Assembly (NCBI RefSeq): GCF_001896135.2
Contig: NZ_MPOH02000011.1
Location: 427,860 to 491,859 of the forward strand
Direction of reading: 5' to 3'
Origin: Streptomyces phaeoluteigriseus
GTDB taxonomy: Bacteria > Actinomycetota > Actinomycetes > Streptomycetales > Streptomycetaceae
Length of the DNA: 64,000 nt
Position 1 is the first letter of the stretch, and each line of letters starts with the position of its first letter. The translations under genes and the position numbers were made by a program. The notes below the pieces were generated by a model. That model did not search any database, was not told the DNA's origin, and worked only from the letters and a program-made list of their open reading frames with translations. Shown in pieces: positions 56,001-63,351 of this stretch.

Positions 56001-56231
56001 TCTCCGACGGGGTTGCGGTACCAACAACACGTCGCCCAGGGCAGCAAGGTGCTGCTGTTCGTCCGCCGCTACAAAACCACCGACATTGGCGGCGCTCAGC
56101 CATGGATGCTGCTAGGCCCTGCTGACTACGAGAAGCACGAGGGCAGCAAGCCGATGGCCATCACCTGGCGACTCACGCATCCGATCCCGGCAGACGTACT
56201 GAGCTACGCCAAGGCGGTAGCGGCGAGCTGA
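53076..56231 (+). CDS. PLD-nuclease / DEAD-type helicase / DUF3427 protein
   Basis: A 1051-residue protein with three parts. A phospholipase-D-type nuclease domain spans about 130-280 (TRLHAKAWLFRRRSGYD with H219/K221, then YVGSSNLSKAAL). The SF2 helicase spans about 310-680: Walker A ATGTGKT (346-352), DEFHH (441-445), LGLTATPERMD, and QLGRGLRRSENKAVLTVLD. A DUF3427 C-terminal domain follows (about 720-1050). ATG 53076 has AAGGGAG upstream. Such proteins are found in defence islands beside restriction genes. Here the divergent partner is an SRA-HNH endonuclease. A joint role in recognising and destroying foreign DNA is likely. GC content is visibly lower than in flanking core genes. Confidence 0.9.
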   Translation: MSELEDLSHPVSGLYEQLITLRFEQKLNELAQLGWHPVSDPVGPESVPHVLARHVSRTVQQVLRNLPAGDRVHAANHILESISTLEGAQEWVDLVAEGPRQLLAMTQQEAPGVFAVRPGIPLSDTALLTNAPEDPSLGFELRAELATADQVDLLCAFVKWHGLRVIERSLQAANARNVPIRVLTTTYIGATERRALDRLVRDFNAEVKVNYETRSTRLHAKAWLFRRRSGYDTAYVGSSNLSKAALLDGLEWNVRLSSVATPDVLRKFEATFESYWSDPTFEMYDPDTDGSRLQEALAVAGGAPSADRPITLSGFEVRPYPYQRDMLERLDVEREVHDRHRNLLVAATGTGKTVMAALDYKRLRQRHGRDLSLLFVAHRKEILQQSLRTYQEILLDANFGESLFSGEIPERWTHVFASVQSLNARALDRLDPDHFDVIVIDEFHHGTSPTYRKIIDHFQPLELLGLTATPERMDGKNIQGEFFDGRIAAEMRLWEALDNELLCPFHYFGISDNTDLSAVEWKRGAYDASALSNVLAANKVRAGLVVQAVQEKVSDPNHMRALGFCVSVAHAHFMAESFRSAGFKAVAVSGETPTDQRRQALADLQAGTLQVIFSVDLFNEGVDVPDVDTLLLLRPTSSATVFLQQLGRGLRRSENKAVLTVLDFIGQHRREFRFENQFRALTNLTRKRLLDHLEHDFPQLPSGCAILLEEKVKQRIITNIKEQLSVNVATLAREVADYGEARLSRYLDESGRDIKEVYRGSGNSWTGLLRRAGLMDREAPEGEIALLKRVPAFLHVDDPLRVEAYTRMLEDDAPAYSDLDEQLQAYARMLFFQLWPVGGVTRKGYASYDAGFASLRKHRAVRSELRQVLEHNLAHTEHVPIPLLEVSGERGIPLTVHASYSREEILPALGQADIEAFMPADFREGVKWCESIKTDALLITLEKDEKDFSPQTRYRDFALSETHFHWESQNQTSEKSPTGLRYQQHVAQGSKVLLFVRRYKTTDIGGAQPWMLLGPADYEKHEGSKPMAITWRLTHPIPADVLSYAKAVAAS

Positions 56232-56242
56232 CCTCCAGGCCA

Positions 56243-56518
56243 ATGGACGTCGGGATGGGGGGCGAGTGCGTCGAGCGTGCTGGGACCTACGGCGGAGCCC
56301 TGGTGCGGGACTCAAAGAGGGCGGGGGATCACATCGTTACCGTCGGGAGCACTGCTTGGCGGTCATTCGTACATGCTGTGCGGCAGGGGCCGTGGGCTGA
56401 GGGTGAGCGGGACCGGTTCCAGCACGTCGTATCGGGCCCCACCCGAGACTCCGCAGTTCCCACACATGAGGCCGCCCGAGACTCACCAGGCCTCGCCTCA
56501 GTACCCTGCGCATCATGA
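56243..56518 (+). CDS. DUF397-like small protein, N-terminally truncated
   Basis: A 91-residue frame whose first half reads GGECVERAGTYGGALVRDSK and then VTVGSTAWRSFVHAVRQG, which is the DUF397 pattern (GxCVExA...VxVRDSK...LxxxxxxWxxFxxxVR). The usual N-terminal WxKSSYS is missing, so the domain is incomplete, and the last 35 residues look like unrelated extension. Its stop overlaps the HAD gene start (ATGA), which argues that it is translated. DUF397 proteins normally pair with DUF5753 regulators (Scr1/Scr2 type); a DUF5753 gene lies 4.3 kb downstream. It could be a remnant. Confidence 0.5.
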   Translation: MDVGMGGECVERAGTYGGALVRDSKRAGDHIVTVGSTAWRSFVHAVRQGPWAEGERDRFQHVVSGPTRDSAVPTHEAARDSPGLASVPCAS

Positions 56519-57177
56519 TTCGTGCAGTCGTCTTTGATGTCGGTGAGTGCCTGGTCGACGAGACCCGTGAGTACGGGACATGGGCGGACTGGCTGGGCGT
56601 GCCGCGGCATACCTTCCATGCGATGTTCGGGGCCGTCATCGCGCAGGGACGTGACTATCGGGAGACCTTTCAGAAGTTTCGGCCCGGGTTCGATCTGTAC
56701 GAGGAGCGCGAGAAGCGGGCTGCTGCCGGGCAGCCCGAGTTGTTCGGGGAAACGGATCTGTACGAGGACGTACGGCCGGCTCTTGCTCGGCTTCGGGGTG
56801 ACGGGCTGTGGCTCGGGATCGCCGGCAACCAGACCGTGCGGGCCGGACGGATTCTGCGGGAGCTGTTCTCCCGTGACGTCGATCTGATCGGTACGTCGGA
56901 CGACTGGGGGGCCAGCAAGCCTGATCCCGAGTTCTTCAAGCGGGTCGCCGACACTGCGCCGTTCGACGTCGACTCAATCCTCTACGTCGGTGACCGGTGC
57001 GACAACGACATCCGCCCCGCCGTGCAGGCGGGAATGCACACCGCGCTCGTGCGGCGCGGCCCCTGGGCCACCATCCAGTGGAACAGTTCCGAGGCCGAGG
57101 AGCTGCCGACGTTCCGCGTCGACAGCCTCCTCGAACTGCCGCAAAGAATCCGAGACTTCAACGGTTCAGGGCGCTGA
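56515..57177 (+). CDS. HAD-superfamily hydrolase
   Basis: A 220-residue protein. Motif I is AVVFDVGECLVDETREYG: the nucleophile Asp is present but the second Asp of the usual DxD is Gly, as in some non-phosphatase HAD groups. Motif II lies near LGIAGNQTVRAG, the Lys in WGASKPDPEFFKRV, and motif IV is LYVGDRCDNDIRPAVQAGM. Similar proteins with an FDVGE start are frequent in Streptomyces next to regulators. It is coupled to the DUF397-like frame upstream and overlaps the convergent XRE gene by 20 bases. Substrate unknown. Confidence 0.85.
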   Translation: MIRAVVFDVGECLVDETREYGTWADWLGVPRHTFHAMFGAVIAQGRDYRETFQKFRPGFDLYEEREKRAAAGQPELFGETDLYEDVRPALARLRGDGLWLGIAGNQTVRAGRILRELFSRDVDLIGTSDDWGASKPDPEFFKRVADTAPFDVDSILYVGDRCDNDIRPAVQAGMHTALVRRGPWATIQWNSSEAEELPTFRVDSLLELPQRIRDFNGSGR

Positions 57178-58432
57178 CGGTCGTCCGCCAGTCATACAGG
57201 CGGTCATCGAGGTCACGGACACAGCGCTCGTGCTGGTGAGGCGCGAGCATCCGGCGAACCTCACGTATGCGGTCCATACCGGTGGCGTACCAGGTGAGGG
57301 CGAGTTGGTCCAGAGCCTGGACTGCGTACGAGCACGCCCGCTGCGGCTCTCCGGCTGCCGCCTCGACAGCGGCCAGGTCGCCGAAGATGACCGTGCGCTG
57401 CTTGTCCTCCGTCGGTGTCATGGCATCTAGAGCTACCAGCAGAGTTTCTCGAGCCTGTGGGAGATGGCCCGCGATGAGCTGCGTGTTTCCCTTGAAGGCC
57501 GCCAGACGGGCAGGAGAGAACCAGTCCATCCACGCGGGCGACGGGTTCGCGTTGCCCGCCTTCAGCGTGTCTTCGGCGTGACCGATCAGGTGGAGGGCGG
57601 TGCGGGAGTTGCCACAGCGGGTCTCGCACTCGGCTTCCACCGCGTCGAGCCAGGCTAGGAACTCGGCTGACGCGGGAGCGCGCCGCGCGTACGTACGCGC
57701 CGCCGTCATGCGCTCCGAGGATCCGTCGCGGTCGCCCGCCCATCCCGGGACGAACGCCATGTGCGCGATGATCGCCGAGCCGAGCAGTGGGTCATCGGCC
57801 TCTGCCGCGGCTTGCAGCGCCATCAGGAGGGTCTCGTTGGCCGTACTCGGTTCACGGAGGTCGAAGAATTCGATGCGTCCTGCGAGGAGATAGCTCTCGG
57901 CGAGAGCCGCCGCGACGGTTCGCCGCGTGGAGTCCACGGTCTCAGGAAGCAATGCGCAACCCAGCGCGGTGTGCGCGACGACCGCCGGGTGCAGCGTGCT
58001 GGGGGCAACAGACCAGTAGAGCCTGCGGTGAGATCGCGTCACCGCCTCGAAATCCGTTCCAGCCGTGTGCGGTTGGGGCACCGCCGCAGCGCGCCCGTGT
58101 GTTGCCGCCATCCCGGACGCCGCGGCGCTGTTCGCAACGAACGGGCGTCGAGCTTGGCCGGGCTGCGGCCCTATCGCGCCCCAGGGGGCTGTGAAGCCGA
58201 GCGACTCCATGTTCTGCCCCAGCAGGTGTGTCAGGACTCGCTGGCAGTCCGGTTGCGGCCATGGCGGACTGTCCGACTCCCAGCGGCGGACTTGACGCAC
58301 TCCCACCGACAGCCCACGAATGCCCAGGCGCTTCGCACTCTCGGTCAGGGCGTCGGCCAAGTCCTGTTGTGAGTTGAAACCGGCAGCCACGCGAGCGGCT
58401 TTGAGACGAATGTTGCCTGCGGATCGAGGCAT
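57158..58432 (-). CDS. XRE-family regulator with TPR-like C-terminus
   Basis: A 424-residue protein. The N-terminal helix-turn-helix contains RLKAARVAAGFNSQQDLADA and GVRQVRRWESDSPPWPQPDC. After a linker with Ala/Gly/Pro, a long helical domain follows (VAPSTLHPAVVAHTALGCAL, LLAGRIEFFDLREPSTANET, EFLAWLDAVEAECETRCGNS). The start at 58432 has GGGAGGTG upstream; an in-frame upstream extension was rejected. Genes of this layout usually regulate an adjacent small gene. The divergent neighbour at 58631 is 198 bp away, with an inverted repeat in between. The 3' end overlaps the HAD gene. Confidence 0.82.
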   Translation of the reverse strand: MPRSAGNIRLKAARVAAGFNSQQDLADALTESAKRLGIRGLSVGVRQVRRWESDSPPWPQPDCQRVLTHLLGQNMESLGFTAPWGAIGPQPGQARRPFVANSAAASGMAATHGRAAAVPQPHTAGTDFEAVTRSHRRLYWSVAPSTLHPAVVAHTALGCALLPETVDSTRRTVAAALAESYLLAGRIEFFDLREPSTANETLLMALQAAAEADDPLLGSAIIAHMAFVPGWAGDRDGSSERMTAARTYARRAPASAEFLAWLDAVEAECETRCGNSRTALHLIGHAEDTLKAGNANPSPAWMDWFSPARLAAFKGNTQLIAGHLPQARETLLVALDAMTPTEDKQRTVIFGDLAAVEAAAGEPQRACSYAVQALDQLALTWYATGMDRIREVRRMLAPHQHERCVRDLDDRLYDWRTTVSALNR

Positions 58433-58516
58433 GGAGGCACCTCCCGATGACGCGAACTCGGTGCAACCATCCCACAGCAAGTCCCATATGAGACACCGCG
58501 TCATCCCCAGGGAGTC

Positions 58517-58542
58517 AGGTAGGCCCTCTGCAAGCCCTACCT
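58517..58542. promoter_or_regulatory. Inverted repeat in the XRE / 58631 intergenic region
   Basis: AGGTAGG (58517-58523) and CCTACCT (58536-58542) are inverted copies with a 12-base spacer. It lies between the divergent XRE gene and the small gene at 58631 and is the best candidate operator there. Confidence 0.4.
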
Positions 58543-58630
58543 AGGACCTCTGGAAGTCCTCGATTGTCACGCAGCGCTCTTGGAATCTGTATGCCCTGCC
58601 CGGCCGCAGTTCCACAACAGGGAGCACACC

Positions 58631-59125
58631 ATGGACACGCAAGCAGCTTTGGACAGGGCCATCGTCGGGTGGCTCGCTCGGGCGCATCCTGCGCCGGACC
58701 GGGCGCGTATGGACTGGGCCGCACAAGGCGTGGCGTTGTTGCCGCTCGGTGTGCACTTCGCCGCCGTTCGCCTCGCGGCCGACCTCGTCCACTCAGCGGT
58801 CGGGTCCGACAATGCCGACGAGGTGGCTGTCGGGCTCGGTGAACTACTCGGCGGTTCGATCATCTACGACCGTCGGGCCTCGGGCGGGACGTACTACGCC
58901 CTGGTCCAGGGACATGCCGGCCTGGTCTGGGCGTACGGCGATTTAGCCCCCTGCCTCGGACACGGCAGCTATCTGGGGGTGCCGCGCCTCGACCATCAGC
59001 AGCCCCCTGGCACGTACTGGGTGGTGCCACCCCGGTATGAGGGCGACTTGTGCGCGCCGCGAACCATCGTCGCCCTGATCCGTAGGGGGCGGTCGCGGTT
59101 CGTGGAACCGGCACAGGTCTGCTGA
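58631..59125 (+). CDS. Hypothetical protein of the XRE-linked cassette
   Basis: A 164-residue soluble protein. Recognisable segments are ALDRAIVGWLARAHPAPDRA, VALLPLGVHFAAVRLAADLV and YWVVPPRYEGDLCAPRTIVA. The phrase VHFAAVRL recalls small primase-polymerase-like Streptomyces proteins, but no catalytic acids are evident. The ATG at 58631 has GGGAGCACACC upstream. The gene is divergent from an XRE/TPR regulator, a common pairing in Streptomyces in which the small protein is the target. Function is unknown. Confidence 0.7.
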   Translation: MDTQAALDRAIVGWLARAHPAPDRARMDWAAQGVALLPLGVHFAAVRLAADLVHSAVGSDNADEVAVGLGELLGGSIIYDRRASGGTYYALVQGHAGLVWAYGDLAPCLGHGSYLGVPRLDHQQPPGTYWVVPPRYEGDLCAPRTIVALIRRGRSRFVEPAQVC

Positions 59126-59271
59126 CCGGCCGCTCCGAGCGGGCGCCGATTCCCCGGCTCCGTCCCCGTTCGGGGCGGCCTCCGCGTCCACTCCCGATCG
59201 CATTCCAGGCCTGTTCGGCGATCGGGGTCCCGAGTAAGAGTCCTGTACCACTTCACACCAGGAGACTGCAC

Positions 59272-59715
59272 ATGACGGCAACGACGAACGATCAGCGGAC
59301 CGGACGCGCGCTTGCGGGTGAGGAACTGTTCGAGAGCCTCGTCCACTTCGTGGTCACCCACAACGGACAGCCCCCCGAGCGTGCCGAACTCATCGCGGAC
59401 CAGGCGGTCGCGTTCGCGGTCTCAGCGGCTACCGCCACGGTCCCCATGGTCCCGTCGGACGACGTAGACCTCGGCCTCCACGCGCTCATCCTGCACACGA
59501 AGGAATACGCGGCCCTGTGCGAGCAGCACGCGGGCCGCTACCTGCACCACAACCCGAAGCCGGGCGGAGGGAGCCGTGACCCGGAGAAGGTCGTCGCCTC
59601 GGCGCGTGCCATGAAGGCAGCCGGGTTCGTGGTCTTCGACGACCTGTGGACAGTGAACGGCACGAACCTCGCACAGTGCGACTCGGACTGCGGACGCCCT
59701 TACGGTCAGGCGTAG
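59272..59715 (+). CDS. Hypothetical protein with Cys-containing C-terminus
   Basis: A 147-residue protein. The middle reads LGLHALILHTKEYAALCEQH and AGRYLHHNPKPGGG, a motif I recall from Streptomyces proteins labelled glycine-rich-domain-containing. The C-terminal 20 residues (NLAQCDSDCGRPYGQA) hold two cysteines three apart and look flexible. The ATG at 59272 has CAGGAG upstream. It is followed after 71 bases by a kinase-like gene and likely shares its transcript. Function unknown. The tail could be a modified peptide or a metal site; neither is shown. Confidence 0.65.
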   Translation: MTATTNDQRTGRALAGEELFESLVHFVVTHNGQPPERAELIADQAVAFAVSAATATVPMVPSDDVDLGLHALILHTKEYAALCEQHAGRYLHHNPKPGGGSRDPEKVVASARAMKAAGFVVFDDLWTVNGTNLAQCDSDCGRPYGQA

Positions 59716-59786
59716 CTCACAGCTACAGGGACGCGGCCGGCCTCCGCTCCTCGGCCGGCCGCGCTCGCCAGGAAGGAGCTACGACT

Positions 59787-60623
59787 TTGTCCGCCTCGAT
59801 CTCTGACCTGCCGATCGTCGTGCTCGACGCACTCATGCCGACAGCGCAACGCCTGGTCGTCGACCGGCGGGGCTCTACGGTCTGGGAGGTGGGCAGCAAT
59901 CTGGGCCGGTACGCCGTGAAACTCGGCTATCCGATCGCGCCTACGGCCGACTGGCCTGCCCAACCCTGGACTGCGCTCGCGCCTGCGCGCGAGGGCGCCG
60001 TTCTTCATCGCCTCGGCCGCGACGAAATCGCCTACGGCGAGTGGGAGCACGGCAGCTGGAACTTCCAGCCGTGGCGCGAAGGGCCCGACCTGTACGCGCT
60101 GTGGGAACCCTGCCGCAGACCGTGCTCGTCGATCACCCCGGCCACCGGCGTCGCGCTGGGATGCGTCCAGGCCCTCGCCGAACTCCACGCCAAAGGCTGG
60201 GCACACGGTGACGTGCAGCCTGCCCACTTCATCGTCGGGCCGGAGCGGACGCACCTTATCGATCTCGCCCTCGCACGGGGCGGACACGTGCCCGAGGGGT
60301 ACGACTTCCCGTTCCGCGGCTGCCTCGTCCACTACGAGGCACCGGAGATCGCCCGCAGTGTGCTCGACACCGGCGAAGCCGAGCCGACGCAGGCAGCTGA
60401 CGTCTACGCCCTCGGCGCCACCCTGCTCATCTCCGCCACCGGCTGGCGAGCGGTCGAGTATCCGGACGACGCCCCGCGCCTCGTACAGCGAGAAGCCGTG
60501 GCGAACGGCCGACGCCGCCCCGTGAAGGTGCCCGGTGAGCTGGGCCAACTGATCGAGGCGATGCTCAGCCATGCTCCCGAGGACCGACCGACGATCTACG
60601 AGGTGGGCAAAGCACTGAGCTGA
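59787..60623 (+). CDS. Protein-kinase-fold protein with altered DFG
   Basis: A 278-residue protein starting at a TTG with AAGGAGCT upstream. The C-lobe of a protein kinase is clear: catalytic-loop motif GWAHGDVQPAHFIV (HxDxxPxHF in place of HRDxKPxN), THLIDLALARG where DFG would be, YEAPEIARSVLDTG as the APE motif, and ADVYALGATLLISATG. The N-lobe is hard to see and lacks a normal glycine loop. Without canonical DFG and RD it may be a pseudokinase or an atypical kinase. Downstream of the Cys-tailed protein, in the same direction. Confidence 0.75.
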   Translation: MSASISDLPIVVLDALMPTAQRLVVDRRGSTVWEVGSNLGRYAVKLGYPIAPTADWPAQPWTALAPAREGAVLHRLGRDEIAYGEWEHGSWNFQPWREGPDLYALWEPCRRPCSSITPATGVALGCVQALAELHAKGWAHGDVQPAHFIVGPERTHLIDLALARGGHVPEGYDFPFRGCLVHYEAPEIARSVLDTGEAEPTQAADVYALGATLLISATGWRAVEYPDDAPRLVQREAVANGRRRPVKVPGELGQLIEAMLSHAPEDRPTIYEVGKALS

Positions 60624-60826
60624 TGCCGCCGAAGCCCGCTGGGCTGAATCTGCGCAACGTGCGCCGGTCCTTGAGCGCGTCAAGGTTTGCGCCACGTGCA
60701 TCTACTTCTCACAAGCCCAAGCGGAGTACGACGTGACGCTCCAGTTCACCGGCACGCCGAGAGCCTGACGCTGGTCGACGAGTCACCCAGCCTCGCCCCC
60801 GCCTGGCGTACGAGAGGGAGAGAAAC

Positions 60827-61438
60827 ATGACCCACATGACCCCCTGGCAGCAGCGGCTGGCCACCGGTACGGAAGACATCCAGGACGAGGTGATCCGCTG
60901 GTACCAGGAGACCCGGTACGGCAAGGCGTTCGTGCCCACCATGGTCTGGGGCACGCTGCAGACGGAGGCGTACGCCACCGCAGTACTTCGGAAGGTCGTC
61001 GAGTTTCTCGGTGTTCCCGATGACGTGCCGGCCGGAGTGGCCAAGCGAATGGAGCGGCAGCAGGTGCTCTACGACGGTGAGCACCGGTACGACGTCGTCC
61101 TTGGCGAACAGGGGTTGTACACGAACATCGGCGGGGCGTCGGTCATGCGTGAGCAGATGGAGCGGCTCCTTCGTGACTTCGGCCTTCCTTCGCTCAACCT
61201 CGGGATCCTTTCCGGCACCGCGGAGGTGGGCGTGATCCCGCAACCGGCGTTCAGCATCTTCGAGACGGACGAGGGACGCCGTGTCGACTACGAACTCGTC
61301 TCCCGGGGTGTGGACATCACCGAGCCGTCCGAAGTCGCCCTGCACGACAAAGCGTTCGATGCGATCAGTGCCGGGGCCTGCTACGGGGACGCGGCCAGGG
61401 AACTGATCTCGAAAGCCCTGGATCACTGGAGCAGGTGA
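60827..61438 (+). CDS. DUF5753 protein (Scr1-family antitoxin-like regulator without HTH)
   Basis: A 203-residue protein that matches the DUF5753 domain: AFVPTMVWGTLQTEAYATAV, VAKRMERQQVLYDGEHRYDV, LYTNIGGASVMREQMERLLR and LGILSGTAEVGVIPQPAFSI. Usual members have an N-terminal XRE helix-turn-helix of about 80 residues, which is absent here: the protein starts directly with DIQDEVIRWYQET. ATG 60827 with GAGAGA upstream. Scr1-type proteins pair with small DUF397 proteins; the only DUF397-like frame is 4.3 kb upstream. The 3' end overlaps the convergent gene by 16 bases. The 203 bp upstream, after the kinase, contain no convincing gene. Confidence 0.78.
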   Translation: MTHMTPWQQRLATGTEDIQDEVIRWYQETRYGKAFVPTMVWGTLQTEAYATAVLRKVVEFLGVPDDVPAGVAKRMERQQVLYDGEHRYDVVLGEQGLYTNIGGASVMREQMERLLRDFGLPSLNLGILSGTAEVGVIPQPAFSIFETDEGRRVDYELVSRGVDITEPSEVALHDKAFDAISAGACYGDAARELISKALDHWSR

Positions 61439-62091
61439 CTGCTTAAGGTCCCGGTCAGCCGCCCCCTCCCCGCCGCCCCACGCACCCGCCTCGTACGGCC
61501 GTGCTCGGCCAAGTGCGCCAGTGCGGCGGCCGGGATCCCCGGGGTCTGCGTGAGTCTCCGCTGGAGCCAGTCCGAGGCGGTGGACAGGTGCGCCGGGTCC
61601 CAGTGGTCGGACGTGGTGAGGGTGTGGATGTACGTCCACTCGTGCAGGCGGGTGAGGAGGAAGGGGCGCGGGGTCGGGCCCAGGGCCTCCCTCACGCCGT
61701 CCGCCCATTCGTGCCAGGTGGCCGACGGGGAAGCGTGCAGGGCCTCGCCCCGGCGGTCCATGTGGCGGATCACCGCCGCGCCGGCCATCTGGGGGTCCGG
61801 GTCGGTGAGGATGCGGCGGATCAGGGCCGGCTCCTCGGCGGGCGGGACGTCGGCGAGGGCGCGGAGGTACTCGGCGTACCTCGCGTGTTCGGCGGGTTCC
61901 GGATCGGGACCGGAGTGGGGCTCGGGCCCTGGCTCGGGCCCTGGCTCGGGGTCAGGCTCGGGGTCAGGCTCGGGGCGGCGTATGGGGGTGCGTGTCGCCT
62001 CGTCGAGGGCGGTCGGGTTGTCCGGGTGGAGGTCGTGGCCCGCGTCCGGGACGGTCGTGAGGGCGGTGCCGGTCGGGCGGTGGGTGCGCAT
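61423..62091 (-). CDS. Hypothetical protein with Pro-Glu repeat
   Basis: A 222-residue soluble protein. An N-terminal region has a tandem PEPDPEPDPEPGPEPGPEP stretch (about residues 39-58), a low-complexity spacer. The rest is helical (YAEYLRALADVPPAEEPALI, HEWADGVREALGPTPRPFLL, ASDWLQRRLTQTPGIPAAAL). I do not recognise it. The ribosome site is weak, so the start could be internal. It overlaps the convergent DUF5753 gene by 16 bases. Return to high-GC codon use marks the end of the accessory stretch. Confidence 0.65.
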   Translation of the reverse strand: MRTHRPTGTALTTVPDAGHDLHPDNPTALDEATRTPIRRPEPDPEPDPEPGPEPGPEPHSGPDPEPAEHARYAEYLRALADVPPAEEPALIRRILTDPDPQMAGAAVIRHMDRRGEALHASPSATWHEWADGVREALGPTPRPFLLTRLHEWTYIHTLTTSDHWDPAHLSTASDWLQRRLTQTPGIPAAALAHLAEHGRTRRVRGAAGRGRLTGTLSSHLLQ

Positions 62092-62215
62092 CCCTGGGCC
62101 TGCCTGTCCTGGTCGCTCGGCGGATGCCTCCAGCGTCTCCCCCGCCCCGCTGCCACCGCCAGCGGATTTGCCGTGCGTCGCGGCGGCGGCGCGCGGGAGA
62201 CCGAAAGCGGGCGGG

Positions 62216-62794
62216 TCAGGACGCGCGGGCCGCCAGTTCCGCTCGGCCGAAGAGCAGGGCGTAGCCCGGGGGGAGTTGGGCCAGGACCCGGTCGGTCAGG
62301 TCGTCGCCGATCAGGTTCGGCAGGACGCCGAGGACCGAGCTGACGTCCCAGCGGGCCGTGGCGGGGGTGGCGCCCTCGATCCGGGTCGCCACCGTGTCGA
62401 CGAACTCCTGCGCCGACTGCGGGCGGGTCGCCGGGATCCGGGACGCGATCACCCTCGCCGCCTCCCTCGGGAGCGCACGGGCCAGGGCCACGCGCTCGTC
62501 GCCCGTCACATGGCCGCCCAGCGCGGAGAGGACGGTGCGGGTGACGCGTTCGGCCTCGGCGGTGGTCGGGTACTGACCCGACTCCCGTACGGACGCGATC
62601 AGTTCACCCCAGTCGCGGTCCGGGTCCCCGTTTTGGGGCCGGTCCCGGCCCAGGTCCCCGTTTGGGCCCCGGTCCCGGTGCCCGCCTCTCCGGCCGTCGT
62701 CGTCCTTCATCACTGTCGCGACTGTCGCGCGTACAGGCCGCTGCGGGGCCGGGATCACCGTCCTCGGCGTCTGCGTCCGAGCGGTCGTCGTCAT
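62216..62794 (-). CDS. DUF2267-domain protein
   Basis: A 192-residue protein. After an Arg/Gly/Asp-rich N-terminus of about 60 residues it shows the DUF2267 pattern: TAEAERVTRTVLSALGGHVT, DERVALARALPREAARVIAS, SAQEFVDTVATRIEG and a closing GDDLTDRVLAQLPPGYALLF. DUF2267 proteins are often next to small heat-shock or gas-vesicle genes. Here Hsp20 lies 69 bp upstream on the same strand, suggesting shared heat or stress induction. The molecular function is unknown. Confidence 0.82.
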   Translation of the reverse strand: MTTTARTQTPRTVIPAPQRPVRATVATVMKDDDGRRGGHRDRGPNGDLGRDRPQNGDPDRDWGELIASVRESGQYPTTAEAERVTRTVLSALGGHVTGDERVALARALPREAARVIASRIPATRPQSAQEFVDTVATRIEGATPATARWDVSSVLGVLPNLIGDDLTDRVLAQLPPGYALLFGRAELAARAS

Positions 62795-62863
62795 CGTCGG
62801 GGCTCCTCCTCTGAGTCCGGTCGGGTGCGGTCGTGCGGGGTGGTGTGGCGGGGACGCGGGGCG

Positions 62864-63301
62864 TCAGCCGCTGATCTGCCTGCGGTCTCCGTCACCGCCC
62901 GAGATCTGGATGCGGCGCGGCTTGGCGCGCTCGGCCACGGGGATGCGCAGGGTGAGAACGCCGGCCTCGTACGAGGCGTCGATCCGGTCCACGTCCAGGG
63001 TGTCGCCGAGGAAGAGCTGGCGGGTGAAGGCGCCCGTCGGGCGCTCGGCGACGATCAGCTCCGCGCCCTCGGGGGCGGGGGTACGGCGCTCGGCGCGGAC
63101 GTTGAGGACGTTGCGTTCGACGTCCAGCTCGATCGTCTCGGGGTCGATGCCCGGAAGGTCGAAGTGGACGAGGAAGTCGTCCCCGGACCGGTAGGCGTCC
63201 ATCGGCATGGCGGCGGGACGGTTGCCGGTTCCGGTTCCGGCGCCGAAGACCTGCTGCGCGAGCCGGTCGAATTCGCGGAACGGGTCGGTACGCATGAGCA
63301 T
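62864..63301 (-). CDS. Hsp20 / alpha-crystallin small heat-shock protein
   Basis: A 145-residue chaperone. DPFREFDRLAQQVFGAG is the usual N-terminal motif. The alpha-crystallin domain runs from YRSGDDFLVHFDLPGIDPET through LNVRAERRTPAPEGAELIVA to ASYEAGVLTLRIPVAERAKP, with the A-GVL motif intact. It holds unfolding proteins for refolding. A GTG one codon upstream (63304) is an alternative start; AGGAG precedes both. A near-consensus promoter and an HspR-like inverted element lie 51-92 bp upstream. It is followed by the DUF2267 gene. Confidence 0.92.
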   Translation of the reverse strand: MLMRTDPFREFDRLAQQVFGAGTGTGNRPAAMPMDAYRSGDDFLVHFDLPGIDPETIELDVERNVLNVRAERRTPAPEGAELIVAERPTGAFTRQLFLGDTLDVDRIDASYEAGVLTLRIPVAERAKPRRIQISGGDGDRRQISG

Positions 63302-63351
63302 CACAGTCCACTCCTCTCCTCAGACCTCAGGTGCGATGCCCTACGCCTTCT

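Noticed and set aside
58433..58504. Upstream extension of the XRE gene
   Set aside because: It adds residues unlike any family member and bypasses the good GGGAGGTG ribosome site before ATG 58432.
60624..60826. Short frames after the kinase-like gene, including a 38-codon ATGA-overlapping frame and one with CATC cysteines
   Set aside because: The first has no recognisable content and the second has no start codon. No gene is claimed.
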